Assembly (NCBI GenBank): GCA_030141605.1
Contig: JAQGDQ010000408.1
Location: 143,596 to 207,595 of the forward strand
Reading direction: 5' to 3'
From: Tubiluchus corallicola
Lineage: Eukaryota; Priapulida; Priapulimorpha; Priapulimorphida; Tubiluchidae
DNA: 64,000 nt
Position numbers and translations under genes: made by a program
Shown here: positions 53,368 through 64,000 of the stretch, one piece after another
Numbering within the stretch: position 1 is the first letter of the stretch
How the letters are laid out: the number at the start of each line of letters is the position of its first letter
The notes under the pieces: model-generated
The model's database searches: none
What the model saw: the letters and a program-made list of their open reading frames with translations, nothing else
What the model was told of the DNA's origin: nothing

Positions 53368-54239
53368 TTGAAATTCATTTTTCTCGGAGTCTACAAAATA
53401 TTCAATAACCACACCCAATTTGCAACGGCACAATAGTTGAATTGTATACAGGTAAATAGGGCCTAATTGCTAGTAGTAAGCGAAAAGGAGAGAGGATAGC
53501 AAGCCGTCCAAAAGCCTCTCTTATCAGCTTCCCAGATCAAGACAGCCACCCTTTTAATATGTTAAAATTAAATGATCACAATCGGCACTAGTGAGTAATG
53601 AGGTACAGACAATAAACTAATTTAACCAGCTTCATTTCCTAAATTAGTAGTTTCTAAAAAACCGAGGGAGCTAACACATAATTTTATGTATATTTGCAGT
53701 TAGGTTGATAAATGAATCTTGATTCAACAATAATTATAATTCATTACGTTACAATGATAGTGTTTTTTAGAAAGAAACACTAAGTATAGCTTTCTTGGAT
53801 AATTATTACAAGCCAATTAGACAGTCAACTCTATACAACAGACACAAGACAAGCAGTCTGCAGCAACCCTGACAACTGGAACATCAGTAAGATTAGGCAC
53901 GCATTGCTGCCAATTTGCACGAAAGCTATATCTCCGGGAAAACCATTTAGCGCTAATGGGACGCCACAGTTAGCAGGGATGAGGAAGATGCTGACGAGCG
54001 GCACGGCTTCATTAGAGCAGGTTTGCAAGCCCTGCCGCGCGTGCTTTATCAACGTTGGTCAAGGTCCATAGAAAAAAGAAGCCAACAGGCAATCCATCAA
54101 TCAACACCCTGTTTATTAAAGGCAGCTGATCGAGGCGTTAAACTTACAAGAAAACACGCTTCATAAAATAAAGCTTGAGAATTCGTCTCGAAACTTTATG
54201 CACTCTTATTGCGCACATTGACGACCGTCAGGCCTAGTT
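53368..54239. other. No feature recognised
   Basis: AT-rich sequence. The only longer minus-strand ORF (53831-54052) is hydrophobic in places but has no family features or splice context. Confidence 0.5.
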
Positions 54240-54545
54240 TCGACCTAGTTTAGAAACATTGAGTAAAGTTTGAAAAAATAATCAGAGCATTCGTAGCGGA
54301 CACTTCAACATCTATGCAAAAAATCAAATTAGTTTATATTGTCAGTAACATCACTAATGTATATTTTGGTGTATGAGTGGTGCACACTGGGATGGCGACA
54401 CAGTGACATTTTACCAGCTGGCGCAAATATTGTAGATTATTAAGATTTTTTTTAAATTACACAAGCCTTTGAAACAGGTAAGCGTATTGCAAAATAATAA
54501 AACTTCGTTCCGGAAGTTTTTTTGGGACATACTTTAAAATAGGCT
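54240..54545 (-). repeat. Dispersed repeat, solo arm
   Basis: Matches the left arm of the element at 43980-45215 (shared AAAGTTTGAAAAAATAATCA, GAGCATTCGTAGC, GTGGTGCACACTGGGA). No partner arm lies nearby. Confidence 0.75.
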
Positions 54546-55079
54546 ATTCTTCTCCTTTAACTGCATTATCTTCAAAGGATTAAATGAGTATTGACGAACG
54601 AAAAAATAAATAAAACGGCATTAAATAAGTAAACAAATGAAAAAGCTGAGTTTACGAAAAGCTATGCTTTTAGGCTCAAACTGTTTGCATCAAAATTATT
54701 GTGTAATGTAATTTGCACGTGTATATGCTAGCTACCAAAGACTCTATTTGTATTTTCTGGACTATAATGTATTTGTATTTAAATTTATTTTATGGGAAAA
54801 TTACCTGCATTTTAGTGATAATTGTAAGATGCAGTGTGGAAATGAAGAAACTCTTGACCTCGTGAATAAACAGCTAAAAACGATGAACAGACAAACAAAG
54901 AAACAAATGTACAATCAACTGCACAGGCTCACCTAATTAACAAACATGCGAACAAACAAGTGGATACTCACACTTACACTAAAGAAAAACTTGGAACAAA
55001 AAACCTTTACCTGTACACAGAACTCTTTAACAAACGTGAGGTCAAAAGAAATGCGTGCTAAACATTTAGACTAATTAAG

Positions 55080-55800
55080 CCCTTCGACAGTCTTCAGCCT
55101 CGTCCCCATCTCAGGCCATTACTTTAATGATTCAGTAGGGGCAGTAATGTAGTTCTAAGCACGTCAGCGTGGGGTTTTCTACTGGGGCTCATGGTTTCGT
55201 CACTTAGTTGGGCGCTAATACAGGTACAAGTGCATCAGTGCCCTCTGCCGGGTTCCTTCACCCCGCTTAGTAGAGCGCTAAAGTGTTTCAAATACGTCAG
55301 TGCCCCCAGCCCTGTTTCCGTCTCGGGTATTGCACTTTAAACAATCAGTGGGGTCCAGTACCTCAGTACCCTCAGCCCAGCTTCTGCCCCTAGACTTAGA
55401 CTTTCATCACTCAGCAGAGTGCTAACGTAGTTGCAAGTACATCAGTGCCCTCAGCCCTGTTCCTGCCCATGGAGTTGCAAGTACATCAGTGCCCTCAGCC
55501 CTGTTCCTGCCCATGGAGTTGCAAGTACATCAGTGCCCTCATCCCTGTTCCTGCCCATGTAGTTGCAAGTACATTAGTGCCCCCAGCCCTGTGCCTGCCT
55601 ATGGAGTTGCAAGTACATTAGTGCTCTCATCCTTGTTCCTGCCCAAGGAGTTGCAAGTACATTAGTGCCCTCAGCCCTGTTCCTGCCCATGGAGTTGCAA
55701 GTACATCAGTGCCCTCAGCCCTGTTCCTGCCCCTGGGCTTAAACTTTCATCACTCAGCGGGGCGCTAACGTAGTTGCAAGTACGTCAGCAAACTATTAGC
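55080..55800. repeat. 44-bp minisatellite within a longer duplicated segment
   Basis: Unit GTTGCAAGTACATCAGTGCC plus CTCAGCCCTGTTCCTGCCCATGGA, about seven copies from 55430, fits a 44-bp period. It is bracketed by longer related blocks with ACTTTCATCACTCAGC and GGGCGCTAACGTAG near 55400 and 55750, so larger duplications also occurred. The tract is unusually GC-rich for the region. Confidence 0.9.
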
Positions 55801-56733
55801 TTGCTAGCATGTGTTTTGTTAAGCGGATTTTCAGCAATCGCAGCTTAAACAAGCGATGAATGACTGAAGTGAAAGATTCGTTCTGTTTTCGCAAGCAGCT
55901 TTAAATTACCTTGTAATTGGTTAACCCTTGCCTACAAGAAGCCATGCACTTAAAGGCAAGGGTTAACTCACATGTCCACGAGCGTATGAATCAGCAGGAG
56001 CTTGGTGACACCTGTTTGAAAAAAGATGTCGGTTTGAAACTAGGCAGGTAAAAACGACACTGTGCTAAAGGTCCTCAATCAGCTTGATACAGCAAGGAAA
56101 ACATGTGGGTACTGTGCCCGAAGGTATTCACTCATCATGTTAGTACGAAATCGTGTTACACATTTGTTCAACTGCACCCGAGGTGCTCGAATAGTTCTTC
56201 CATCAAACGCCAACAAAATCATTTCACGTCCCATTTTTGACATTGAAAAAAGATAAAATACGGCAGCACTAAAGAAGCAAGTTAACAAAACAAGAAGTGA
56301 GTTGACTGTTAAGTGAGCTACAAACCGCTACGTCTCACGAAAAAGTCTAGTACTTAGCGAGCTGAACTCTTTCGCATTTTACTCTTCAGTATAGTGTCTT
56401 CTGCTGTCAATGTAATTAGATTTAATCCAACGTGGTTAGAATTTTGTTATTTTTTGATGGTTGGGAGTTTCCTGTGGGCAAATTTATCCTTCAGAAAAGC
56501 TTCAAAAATACTAACGACATTAAGTCATCAAGGACAATAAGAAATTCCTAAATGTGATCCTTCCTTTACTCGTGAAGAAAACAAGAATCAGGTGAAGTAG
56601 TGCCAGAAAAATGGCTCAGAATCAGGTAGAAGCGCCTTGCCATTTTAAGATAGCTTGCAAGACTTCAAGATGACTTGACTCTCAGGTGACCACTATTATT
56701 GAAATTTCTCATTGCAGCTTTAAATCACTACAT

Positions 56734-56848
56734 CTTATTGACCACTCTGCTCCTAACTACGTCCTATTGACCACTCTGCTTCTAACTACGTCCTATTGAC
56801 CACTCTCCTCCTAACTACATCCTATTGACCACTCTGCTTCTATAAATG
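56734..56848. repeat. 29-bp tandem repeat, about 4 copies
   Basis: Unit CCTATTGACCACTCTGCTTC plus TAACTACGT, at 56763, 56792 and 56821, with a partial copy before. Confidence 0.92.
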
Positions 56849-56849
56849 T

Positions 56850-58001
56850 TTCATCGACTCTTGTCTGATTTCAAAAGTAAAAGAAGGCCCACATTTACGA
56901 ATTTGTCTAAGATGTTAGTTTCTAAGATGACATCTATGATATTTTTTTTGCAGAATTAATTGGCAATATAAATAAATGGAAAGTACATAAGACTTTTAGA
57001 TGCGCTTAACCTTGTCAAACAAAAATGTCATAACACGTGCTACTGCCACAGCATTTTAATATAAGCAGAATAAAATGGTAGCTGTATTCTCCTTGCACGG
57101 CAGAAGAGAGTTAAGTGCTTTAGAGTCAAGCAGAGACTTTAACATTTAGGTTAGTAATAGACGCGCTCGGTTTACTTACGTGGGTTGCACGTAGGATGGA
57201 TGAGACTGTTACAAAACACGCTGATTTACTGTCGTCAAACTGTTGCACATTCTAATTTCTACAATGATGAAAATACAACGTTGCACATCACACAGCAGCG
57301 AGATTACAAGGCAGTGGGCTGTAACAAACAGATCAAAGCCAGAACTTGGTTTCGTTAAAGAAACGCGTGGAACAGTCATTACACGAGCTACTGGATAGAC
57401 GGAAACCTTTTCCTAGATATCATAAAAGCACTGAATAATGATTATTTGGCAAATGAATGCAATTTAGGCACATTCAGTGACGGTCTTGCGAGACTAGATA
57501 ACCTTTAAACACAACAGAAAAATAAAAAGGTGCAGATACCGCAACAGATGTGATTTCTTCTAAATATCTTGAGGAATTAGCAAGAAAAACTGAAACGAGT
57601 AAAACACGCAGTAAGCGCCTGTCCCTGCAGGTTTCTGGGGTCGCAAAGTAAAACCACGTCAATTCCCACCAGACACTAAATGGCTGCCCCTATGTAGAAG
57701 TTGACAATCTTCCGGATTCAAGAATACACAATATTTCCTTGTTACCATAATTGTTAACTGTTTGTGATAATACTATCCTATTAGTCAATGATTTACAGTA
57801 CGTTTAAGTTTTAACTTGCGTTTTTTTATTATTATTTCATTTGTACGTAATCTTAGTTTAACGTAATAATAAACTGTAGTATTTTTAATAGTCTCAGTGT
57901 ATTTTATTTTTTGCGATTTCACTTTTACTAACACTTGGATCATAATGAAAATAACATGTATGCATCATGTTTTTTATACATCCAAGGAAAAAATAAATTT
58001 T
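56850..58001. other. No feature recognised
   Basis: AT-rich sequence with short ORFs only, none with family features. Confidence 0.5.
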
Positions 58002-58344
58002 TATTCTGTTCTATTCTATTCTATCTATTCTATTCTATTCTATTCTATTCTATTCTATTCTATTCTATTCTATTCTACTCTACTCTACTCTACTCTACTC
58101 TACTCTACTCTACTCTACTCTACTCTACTCTACTCTACTCTACTCTACTCTCTACTCTCTACTCTCTACTCTCTACTCTCTACTCTCTACTCTCTACTCT
58201 CTACTCTCTACTCTCTACTCTCTACTCTCTACTCTCTACTCTACTCTACTCTACTCTACTCTACTCTACTCTACTCTACTCTACTCTACTCTATTCTATT
58301 CTATTCTATTCTATTCTATTCTATTCTATTCTATTCTATTCTAT
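58002..58344. repeat. Mirror-ordered pentanucleotide array without G on the plus strand
   Basis: Blocks run (ATTCT)n at about 58010-58075, (ACTCT)n to 58150, (ACTCTCT)n to 58238, (ACTCT)n to 58290, and (ATTCT)n to 58344. From 58011 on the plus strand has no G. Two overlapping ORFs (YSILFYS, TLLYSTLLYS) are by-products of the repeat. Confidence 0.95.
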
Positions 58345-59221
58345 GTCATTTTCAAGTTAACAAGAATGACATTACAAACTGAAAAATACGAAGAACAAAA
58401 AATTGTATCGAAAGTTGAGACAAAAATGACACGAGAAGGGTCGTTATGACTTCAACATAACTATTTTGTAATTTACAATATTTATTTCCATTTCAAAGCA
58501 AAATGTTTTTACAAAATTTATCCAAAAACACCCGATTTTTACACAATACACGTAATAAATAATATTTCGTTTGCCTACCAACTATTAAATTAACGCTAGA
58601 GGCATTAGTTCTATAGGAAGTTAAAAATGTAAAGAATAATGTAGGTGAAACGAACAGATCTGATGACTTCTACCATCTTCAAAATTAACTAAATTTAATT
58701 AATTAACTAAATTAATTAACTAACCCCAGGAACTCTTTCAATTAGACTACGACAAAGATGTAGCAAACCCCTGAGAGTTGTGACAACATGTCTGCCCTCT
58801 GTGGAATTCAGCTACTTTTCCACTAATCTGGCAGTTGCTTATATATAGGAAAGTAAGCCAACCTGGATAAGCGTTAAAGGCAACAAGCTTCGGGGAGCGT
58901 TTGGCAAGTCAGCCCGAATGCTGTAAAACACAAGGGTAACGTTAGATGGCGCTCTATTTTCTAAGACGTGCTTGACAGCGGTGTTTTCCAAAATAACAAA
59001 TCCCTACTCAAGCAGGACAAGTCAACATGTAGAATTTGAAGGCTTCTAATCTTTAAAAGTCCGTAACATTTGTAAGTTTCTGCTTTGTCCTTGCTGTCCA
59101 TTGCCGCATTTTGCGATAAGTTTACTAAATCATAGTTAACACTATGCTGCTGGACTATATACTTATATCCCAGACAAAGAGACACGAACTTACACCGGCT
59201 GTATCTTGAAGCCAAACTTGA

Positions 59222-59330
59222 TTGGGACTTGGAGTCATGTGACTTGACTACACGCGATGGGACACTGATACCTGATGCAGGTGTCATATGACTTGACTAC
59301 GCGCGATGGGACACTGATACCTGACTCTTG
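59222..59330. repeat. Tandem duplication of about 55 bp
   Basis: Two adjacent copies share CGCGATGGGACACTGATACC after TGACTTGACTAC. Near-identical, hence recent. Confidence 0.88.
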
Positions 59331-59540
59331 TGGAATAAGTAAGGATAGGGCCCCATGGGGATTCACAACACCAATACCGTAACGTGAGGACATTTTGTGA
59401 AAGTGTTCTAACGTAGAGAAGACGAACAAAAATAAGTTACATGAGCTACATCATCCAGAAGCCTCAATTAAGACCCTCTTCTTGACTGTGTCATGAAGAT
59501 ACAATACAGAAACAGACAGAGGCATATCAATACTTTACGA

Positions 59541-59870
59541 CGCCCTAGGCTGATAGTTCTGCCCCGCCCATTTGTATTGTAAATTTATGGCCGCTTATGT
59601 AATGAGCAGATCAAACAATCACTTGTGGTGTATTAGAAACACTATTAACCTAGTTTCAACGTGGTCATAATTAATTACATTCATTTGCATAACGCCTATA
59701 TTTAAGCAGGCTGTGCAACTGCTCGTTGTGTAATCCTCTGCACATATTCGTCAAGTGGTACTTATATAACAGCCGAGCACAGTAACTGCCTGTGGTGTGT
59801 TATAAAATTTGCCCTTTACATGAATATGTACATTTTAGAAAAAATTCGTATTCTCCCCAGCAAATGTGTA
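59541..59870. repeat. Uninterrupted copy of the repeat at 42230-43345
   Basis: Matches both flanks of the MITE at 42421-43165 (CACTTGTGGTGTATTAG at 59622, TAACTGCCTGTGGTGTGTTA at 59784), with no MITE between. It serves as the empty-site relative. Confidence 0.6.
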
Positions 59871-59957
59871 TAGTTTCAGATTCGTGTAACATATTCATAT
59901 TCATATTTTCTAATTATCCTACTGATTAATACGCCCCTGGTAACGGATTTAACAGAA

Positions 59958-60062
59958 ACAAAGTTCTGTACTGGGATCTGAAGTCATTCGGTCAGCAAAA
60001 AACCTTAAACCAAGTCCTCTATTAAAATCTGCAGTCATTCGCTCAGCAAAAAACCTTTGGCG
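59958..60062. repeat. Tandem duplication of about 57 bp
   Basis: The word CAGTCATTCGCTCAGCAAAA (second copy) matches AAGTCATTCGGTCAGCAAAA (first copy), with weaker similarity around them. Confidence 0.8.
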
Positions 60063-63000
60063 CCCAGTCAGCTGTGAAACAGGCGTCTTGTATGAATAAT
60101 ATTGATGGCAAGAACTCTCTGGGGAACCCAAACGGTGCCTGTATGACAAACGACGTGAACTTTTTACTTAAACAGCCGATCAATTTCAATATCTGCGTTT
60201 TGTTCGAGTCGACAATGTAGGTTGCTGTTCGAGTAAAATGAATTCCATTATAGAAGCACGTAAGCGACGTTAACAAAACGTTTCCATCTCCAGGCCAGTA
60301 AGAAATTATTGAAATTGTCCAAAGCAAGATTTGCCAATAAATTTAGTCTACACAAACAGGCGCCATTGTACGAAATCTCTCTAAAAATTGGCCAGCTGTA
60401 GCCAGAGAGTTCATCCATCGGACTATTGCAGCAGTTTATGTATTTTTGGAACCATAATCTATATCGTACTAGATTTGAAATGACACCTTCGTTCCTCAAG
60501 AGACGATGGTGGCAAACTCTAGAATGAAGAAACCACATCTGTTGTTGAATATGGACGTTAGACATAGCAGTGAGTGAAGATCTCTACAGTACAGGACAAT
60601 CGCACTATTGGCAGTATGTAAACGGTGAAAGTCAAGGCGAGTCCAAGCAGCTGCAAGAATTTAATCAGCAATCAAAGTGGCTCAGAAAAATCTGTCTTCT
60701 AACCTTTCCTGCGCATGAACAAACTCAACAAAACCCACTAAAATCCAGAAAGGGATAACACCAAGTGTTGCATCTGTTTTTTAACCTCGTTCTGCTTGCG
60801 CTCAGCATATTTATCAGTAAACAAACAAGCCAATAAAAATGATGTCTAGATCACCAACCCAGACACTGACCAGCATTTACGGCGCTTAACTTGGTAAACT
60901 AATTCCTAGCATCTAATAATGATTTTGATTCATGTTTATTGGTCAATGTTTCTAGAAAAGTCACAGATGCTGAACGTGACCATGCAGAACGGATACAGAA
61001 AGTTCGAGATATTAGAGAATAAATAAAAGTGATAAAACACACATACTATACACAGCTTACCCGTACAATTATTAGATAAACAACAGATCACACACAGCAC
61101 TTTTAAAACAACAATTGCTACACTTCTAATAGAATAGGTAACCACTAGGGTACTGAAAACACGAATGTTGCGTCACGAAAACATCAAACTAATTCAAGTG
61201 CACTGACGCGTGTCGAAGCCAATTTCCTAATAACAATACTGCCGGGCTACGCGGCGGCTTCCCGTCCCGTTAAAATCCGGGAATTAGTCGGAATGAAACT
61301 GTATACAGTGAAAGCTATTTCAGTTACTGCACCTGCTGGGATAGGGTCGTGGCGGCACCAATGGTGTGCAACAGTCATGAAAGAACATTCTTGAAATTTT
61401 TATTCCTGTGACGTAACTTTTGCCAGCCTATTGTTGAGCCCATTTTATCACTAACGCAGTAAGCACAATGATAAAACCCTAATTGTCTAAGATCTTATAT
61501 AACAATTTTGTATGCCAAATCGTGGAAAAATAAAGCGAGGAGTTATTCAATAAGGAATGACAAGCAGGATTTTTTTAGGTTAAGCTACATAGTGTTTTAA
61601 GAAAATAAGTATACACTGTAGACCCTAATCTCACGATATTATCACAAAACGTTAAAGTAGGGGACATGAGAGACCTAGCTGGCTTGAAATCTGTCCTTGT
61701 TTAGGCAAGCTCAACGTATACCAAAGCAATATAGACTAGTTTGCCCACCAGCTGTGAGGTTGGGGCTTTGAAATGGTATCTTAAATATGCTACCTGCTAT
61801 CTTTGTTGTAAAATAAACAGTTTGTTATTTACAGTTATCCATAAATGTCTTCGACAAAGCTGAACAAATTCTTAGTTTCGTGGAAGCAGAATGAACACAA
61901 GACTGGCCTGTCAAATCTTCTACCTGTCCAATATATATAATGCAGTACGAAATTCTAAAATGCACAATGGGAACTGCTTTTCGAGAAACCACCCATTCTT
62001 CAATAAACATATGCGATTATACCAGGGTCAGATTTTGATTTTGTAGGCCCCTGGGCTACAGACACTGAGAGGCTCCGCCCCCCTGACAATTAGCAAAAGC
62101 GTGAATGTTGAATTGTTTAAAAACCAACTTTATTCAACTTCTACAATATAATGGTGACATTAGGCACACTTAGATGGGCGCAAGTTTAACACAACAAAAA
62201 AGATATCTTATCTCTGTCAGAGGAGATGTGACCTCAATTTTTACACAATTGTGTCATTGTAATCAGGACTGCCAGTGTGGCAGTACCAGTGAGTAGGAAT
62301 AATGGATAAAAAAACAAATCCAGTGCATTACATTATACAGTATGTTAATTAACTGAGCGTTTTTAACGAGATAATTCAGTACATTTCCATTCTCATTCTG
62401 TAATAACTTTTCACTTAATCTCCGGAGGCCCCTTAGTTGGCGGAGAGCCCAGAGCTGCATCCTACAAAACCCACGCACGTGTTACACACACGTCTATTAT
62501 GGCTCCAGCAGAATTCAATGCAACTTCAAATACTATATGTCTCGTTTTAAAGTTTTTTTTATCTGCATAATGATGCGAGAAATAAACGGACAATAAAACA
62601 CCTTGGATTATTGCAATTTCGTTCGCCAATTTCCTGTGACAATTTATGATGCGAAACTAATTTCCGGGAGCGTGAAGTATGTATGAAGCCATTGAAATTC
62701 AGGCAAAGCAGCTCTTTATTAGCTCTTAATTTAGCACGGCTTCGAATGCAAAGAACGTGGAATTAGTGTGAAAAGGCGAGGAGGCGCATAGGAAGAATTT
62801 CAGGCTCGACACCTGTCATTCAAACTCGTTGTTAGAGAAACCAAAAACGACGCCAAATGTGATATAATGCAATAAAAAATATAACACTAAAGCTTGCGCC
62901 ACCTAGCGTGCAAAACAAAAAACATTTCACCATCTATCATACTTTTGCATCACGTCTCTGCATCCGTCTACTACTTTATCTTTACTATTCACTGCTCTAT

Positions 63001-63139
63001 AATCTTCAGTGTCGCCAGTACTTTCGATACTACGATTACACTTTTTCATGTAAAATTAATGCATTATGCACTTCATTTAAAAGTAAATCAAAGAAAAAAT
63101 CAATAAAAAAGGTTGACATTAGCGAAACCTTATTCTGGA
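60063..63139. other. No gene recognised
   Basis: Short ORFs on both strands (for example 60248-60565 and 62263-62478, minus) show no family features and no splice-linked neighbours. Around 62040-62100 a degraded GGCCCCTGGGCTACAGACAC stretch resembles transposon-edge sequence seen near 22430. Confidence 0.4.
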
Positions 63140-64000
63140 CAACAACAGGTAAGGAGGGAAGCTCACCCTCGGCCCATTCCTGTTCTCCACATCTCAGGCG
63201 TATAACTTTTGCAAAAAACGGTCGAAAAATGGCCATTTTTGGAGGTTTTTCGCCCCCCCCCGTTTCTCGCGGTGAGCCCGATTCGAAAAATAAACCCCCA
63301 ATGAGACGACCCTAGATCGAGACCTTTCGTTTGATGTATAGATCGCCGTAAATGGTGCCGTCGTCGAAGCTGTAGCCTCGAATCTTATATATTAAGCCCA
63401 TACCAAGAATATTAATATAATAGACTAGCAAAGGCCCCGCAAAAGATTTTGCGTATCAACACACGTATAATCAATAATACGCGAACATTCTACCTAGTCC
63501 TCATTTATAACACAAAGCCCGTAACATCCTGCCTACTGTATGTTTAACTAACGCAAAGCCAGCAGGCAGCTTTTTGCTGAATTAAAGCTATAAGCAATAA
63601 TGGATGACGTCAGAACAATGCCTTTGCGTCAGCACTTTTCTAAGGCGAAAATTGCCGAAAATAGAACATCTTATTAACTCATCGATACTCCTCTCAATGG
63701 ACGTGTACTAAAATATAGCCCACATCATCGTGTAGCCCCGTTCTTCCTCTTTCTAAAGAGCCGTATATCTCCTTCCGAGAGTCCCACCGGGCGCCGCTAA
63801 AACGTTTTTTCCGCAGGCTGTTTGGTCAAAATTTCGAAAAAAATCGCGAGTTGTGTCCGGGAAAATGCCCGTTGCGGGGCGCCGTGGTCGTATCGTGAAT
63901 TCTAAATAGGCCTATGACACCCACCGCTGAACGGGCTATCTATCCATACCCAGCACCGCCCTCGACCCGTTCCCGTTCTCTACATCTCAGCCTGAAGTTT
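63140..64000 (+). repeat. GC-richer repeat block at the window edge
   Basis: CCTCGGCCCATTCCTGTTCT (63169) followed by CCACATCTCAGGCGTA recurs as CCTCGACCCGTTCCCGTTCT (63961) followed by CTACATCTCAGCCTGA, about 792 bp apart. Base composition changes sharply from the AT-rich DNA before it. It could be a tandem unit of about 0.8 kb continuing beyond the window. No gene family was recognised. Confidence 0.55.

Noticed and set aside
57897-58382. ORFs of 161 and 141 codons (YSILFYS / TLLYS repeats)
   Set aside because: Direct translation of the pentanucleotide microsatellite.
60248-60565. 105-codon minus-strand ORF
   Set aside because: No recognisable domain, no splice-linked exon, and an overlapping ORF in another frame.

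Overview
The window looks like nuclear DNA of an animal, probably a marine invertebrate. Three conserved intron-containing genes can be rebuilt exon by exon, with GT/AG junctions and matching reading phases. Everything else is AT-rich and crowded with short transposable elements and tandem repeats. I cannot name the species. There is no bacterial operon structure, no CRISPR and no viral gene set.

Layout. 1-2692: no gene seen. 2693-10142 (+): YJU2/CCDC94, a spliceosome-associated factor, 7 exons, 344 aa. 10143-12183: convergent intergenic space with a full-length 5S-rRNA-like sequence attached to a GC-rich tail (candidate 5S-derived SINE) and a Tigger/pogo-like MITE. 12184-19993 (-): ATP5PB, subunit b of mitochondrial ATP synthase, 6 exons, 264 aa. 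19994-30011: intergenic, with a terminal-inverted-repeat element and a decayed LINE. 30012-46752 (-): a p55/MPP1-like membrane-associated guanylate kinase (PDZ-SH3-GK), ten exons visible, 476 aa; its first exon or exons were not found with certainty. A duplicated L27-like segment at 51001-51262 is a weak candidate. 46753-64000: SINEs, minisatellites of 44, 42, 29 and about 40-48 bp, a mirror-symmetric pentanucleotide array, a piggyBac-type MITE and dispersed repeats.

The three genes are not functionally linked: one acts in splicing, one in mitochondrial energy conversion, one in membrane scaffolding. Much of the intronic DNA is transposon derived. At least eight short DNA elements have inspectable ends (TA, TTAA or 8-bp target duplications). 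LINE fragments and tRNA-type SINEs share (ATT)n tails.

The most useful leads are: the 5S-headed unit without internal pol III terminators; a 30-copy, 42-bp, indel-free satellite open in four frames; inverted hAT-like copies flanking ATP5PB exons 3-4 (possible circular RNA); paired in-phase splice donors 24 nt apart in the MPP gene; and nested MITEs. I found no convincing new multi-gene system.
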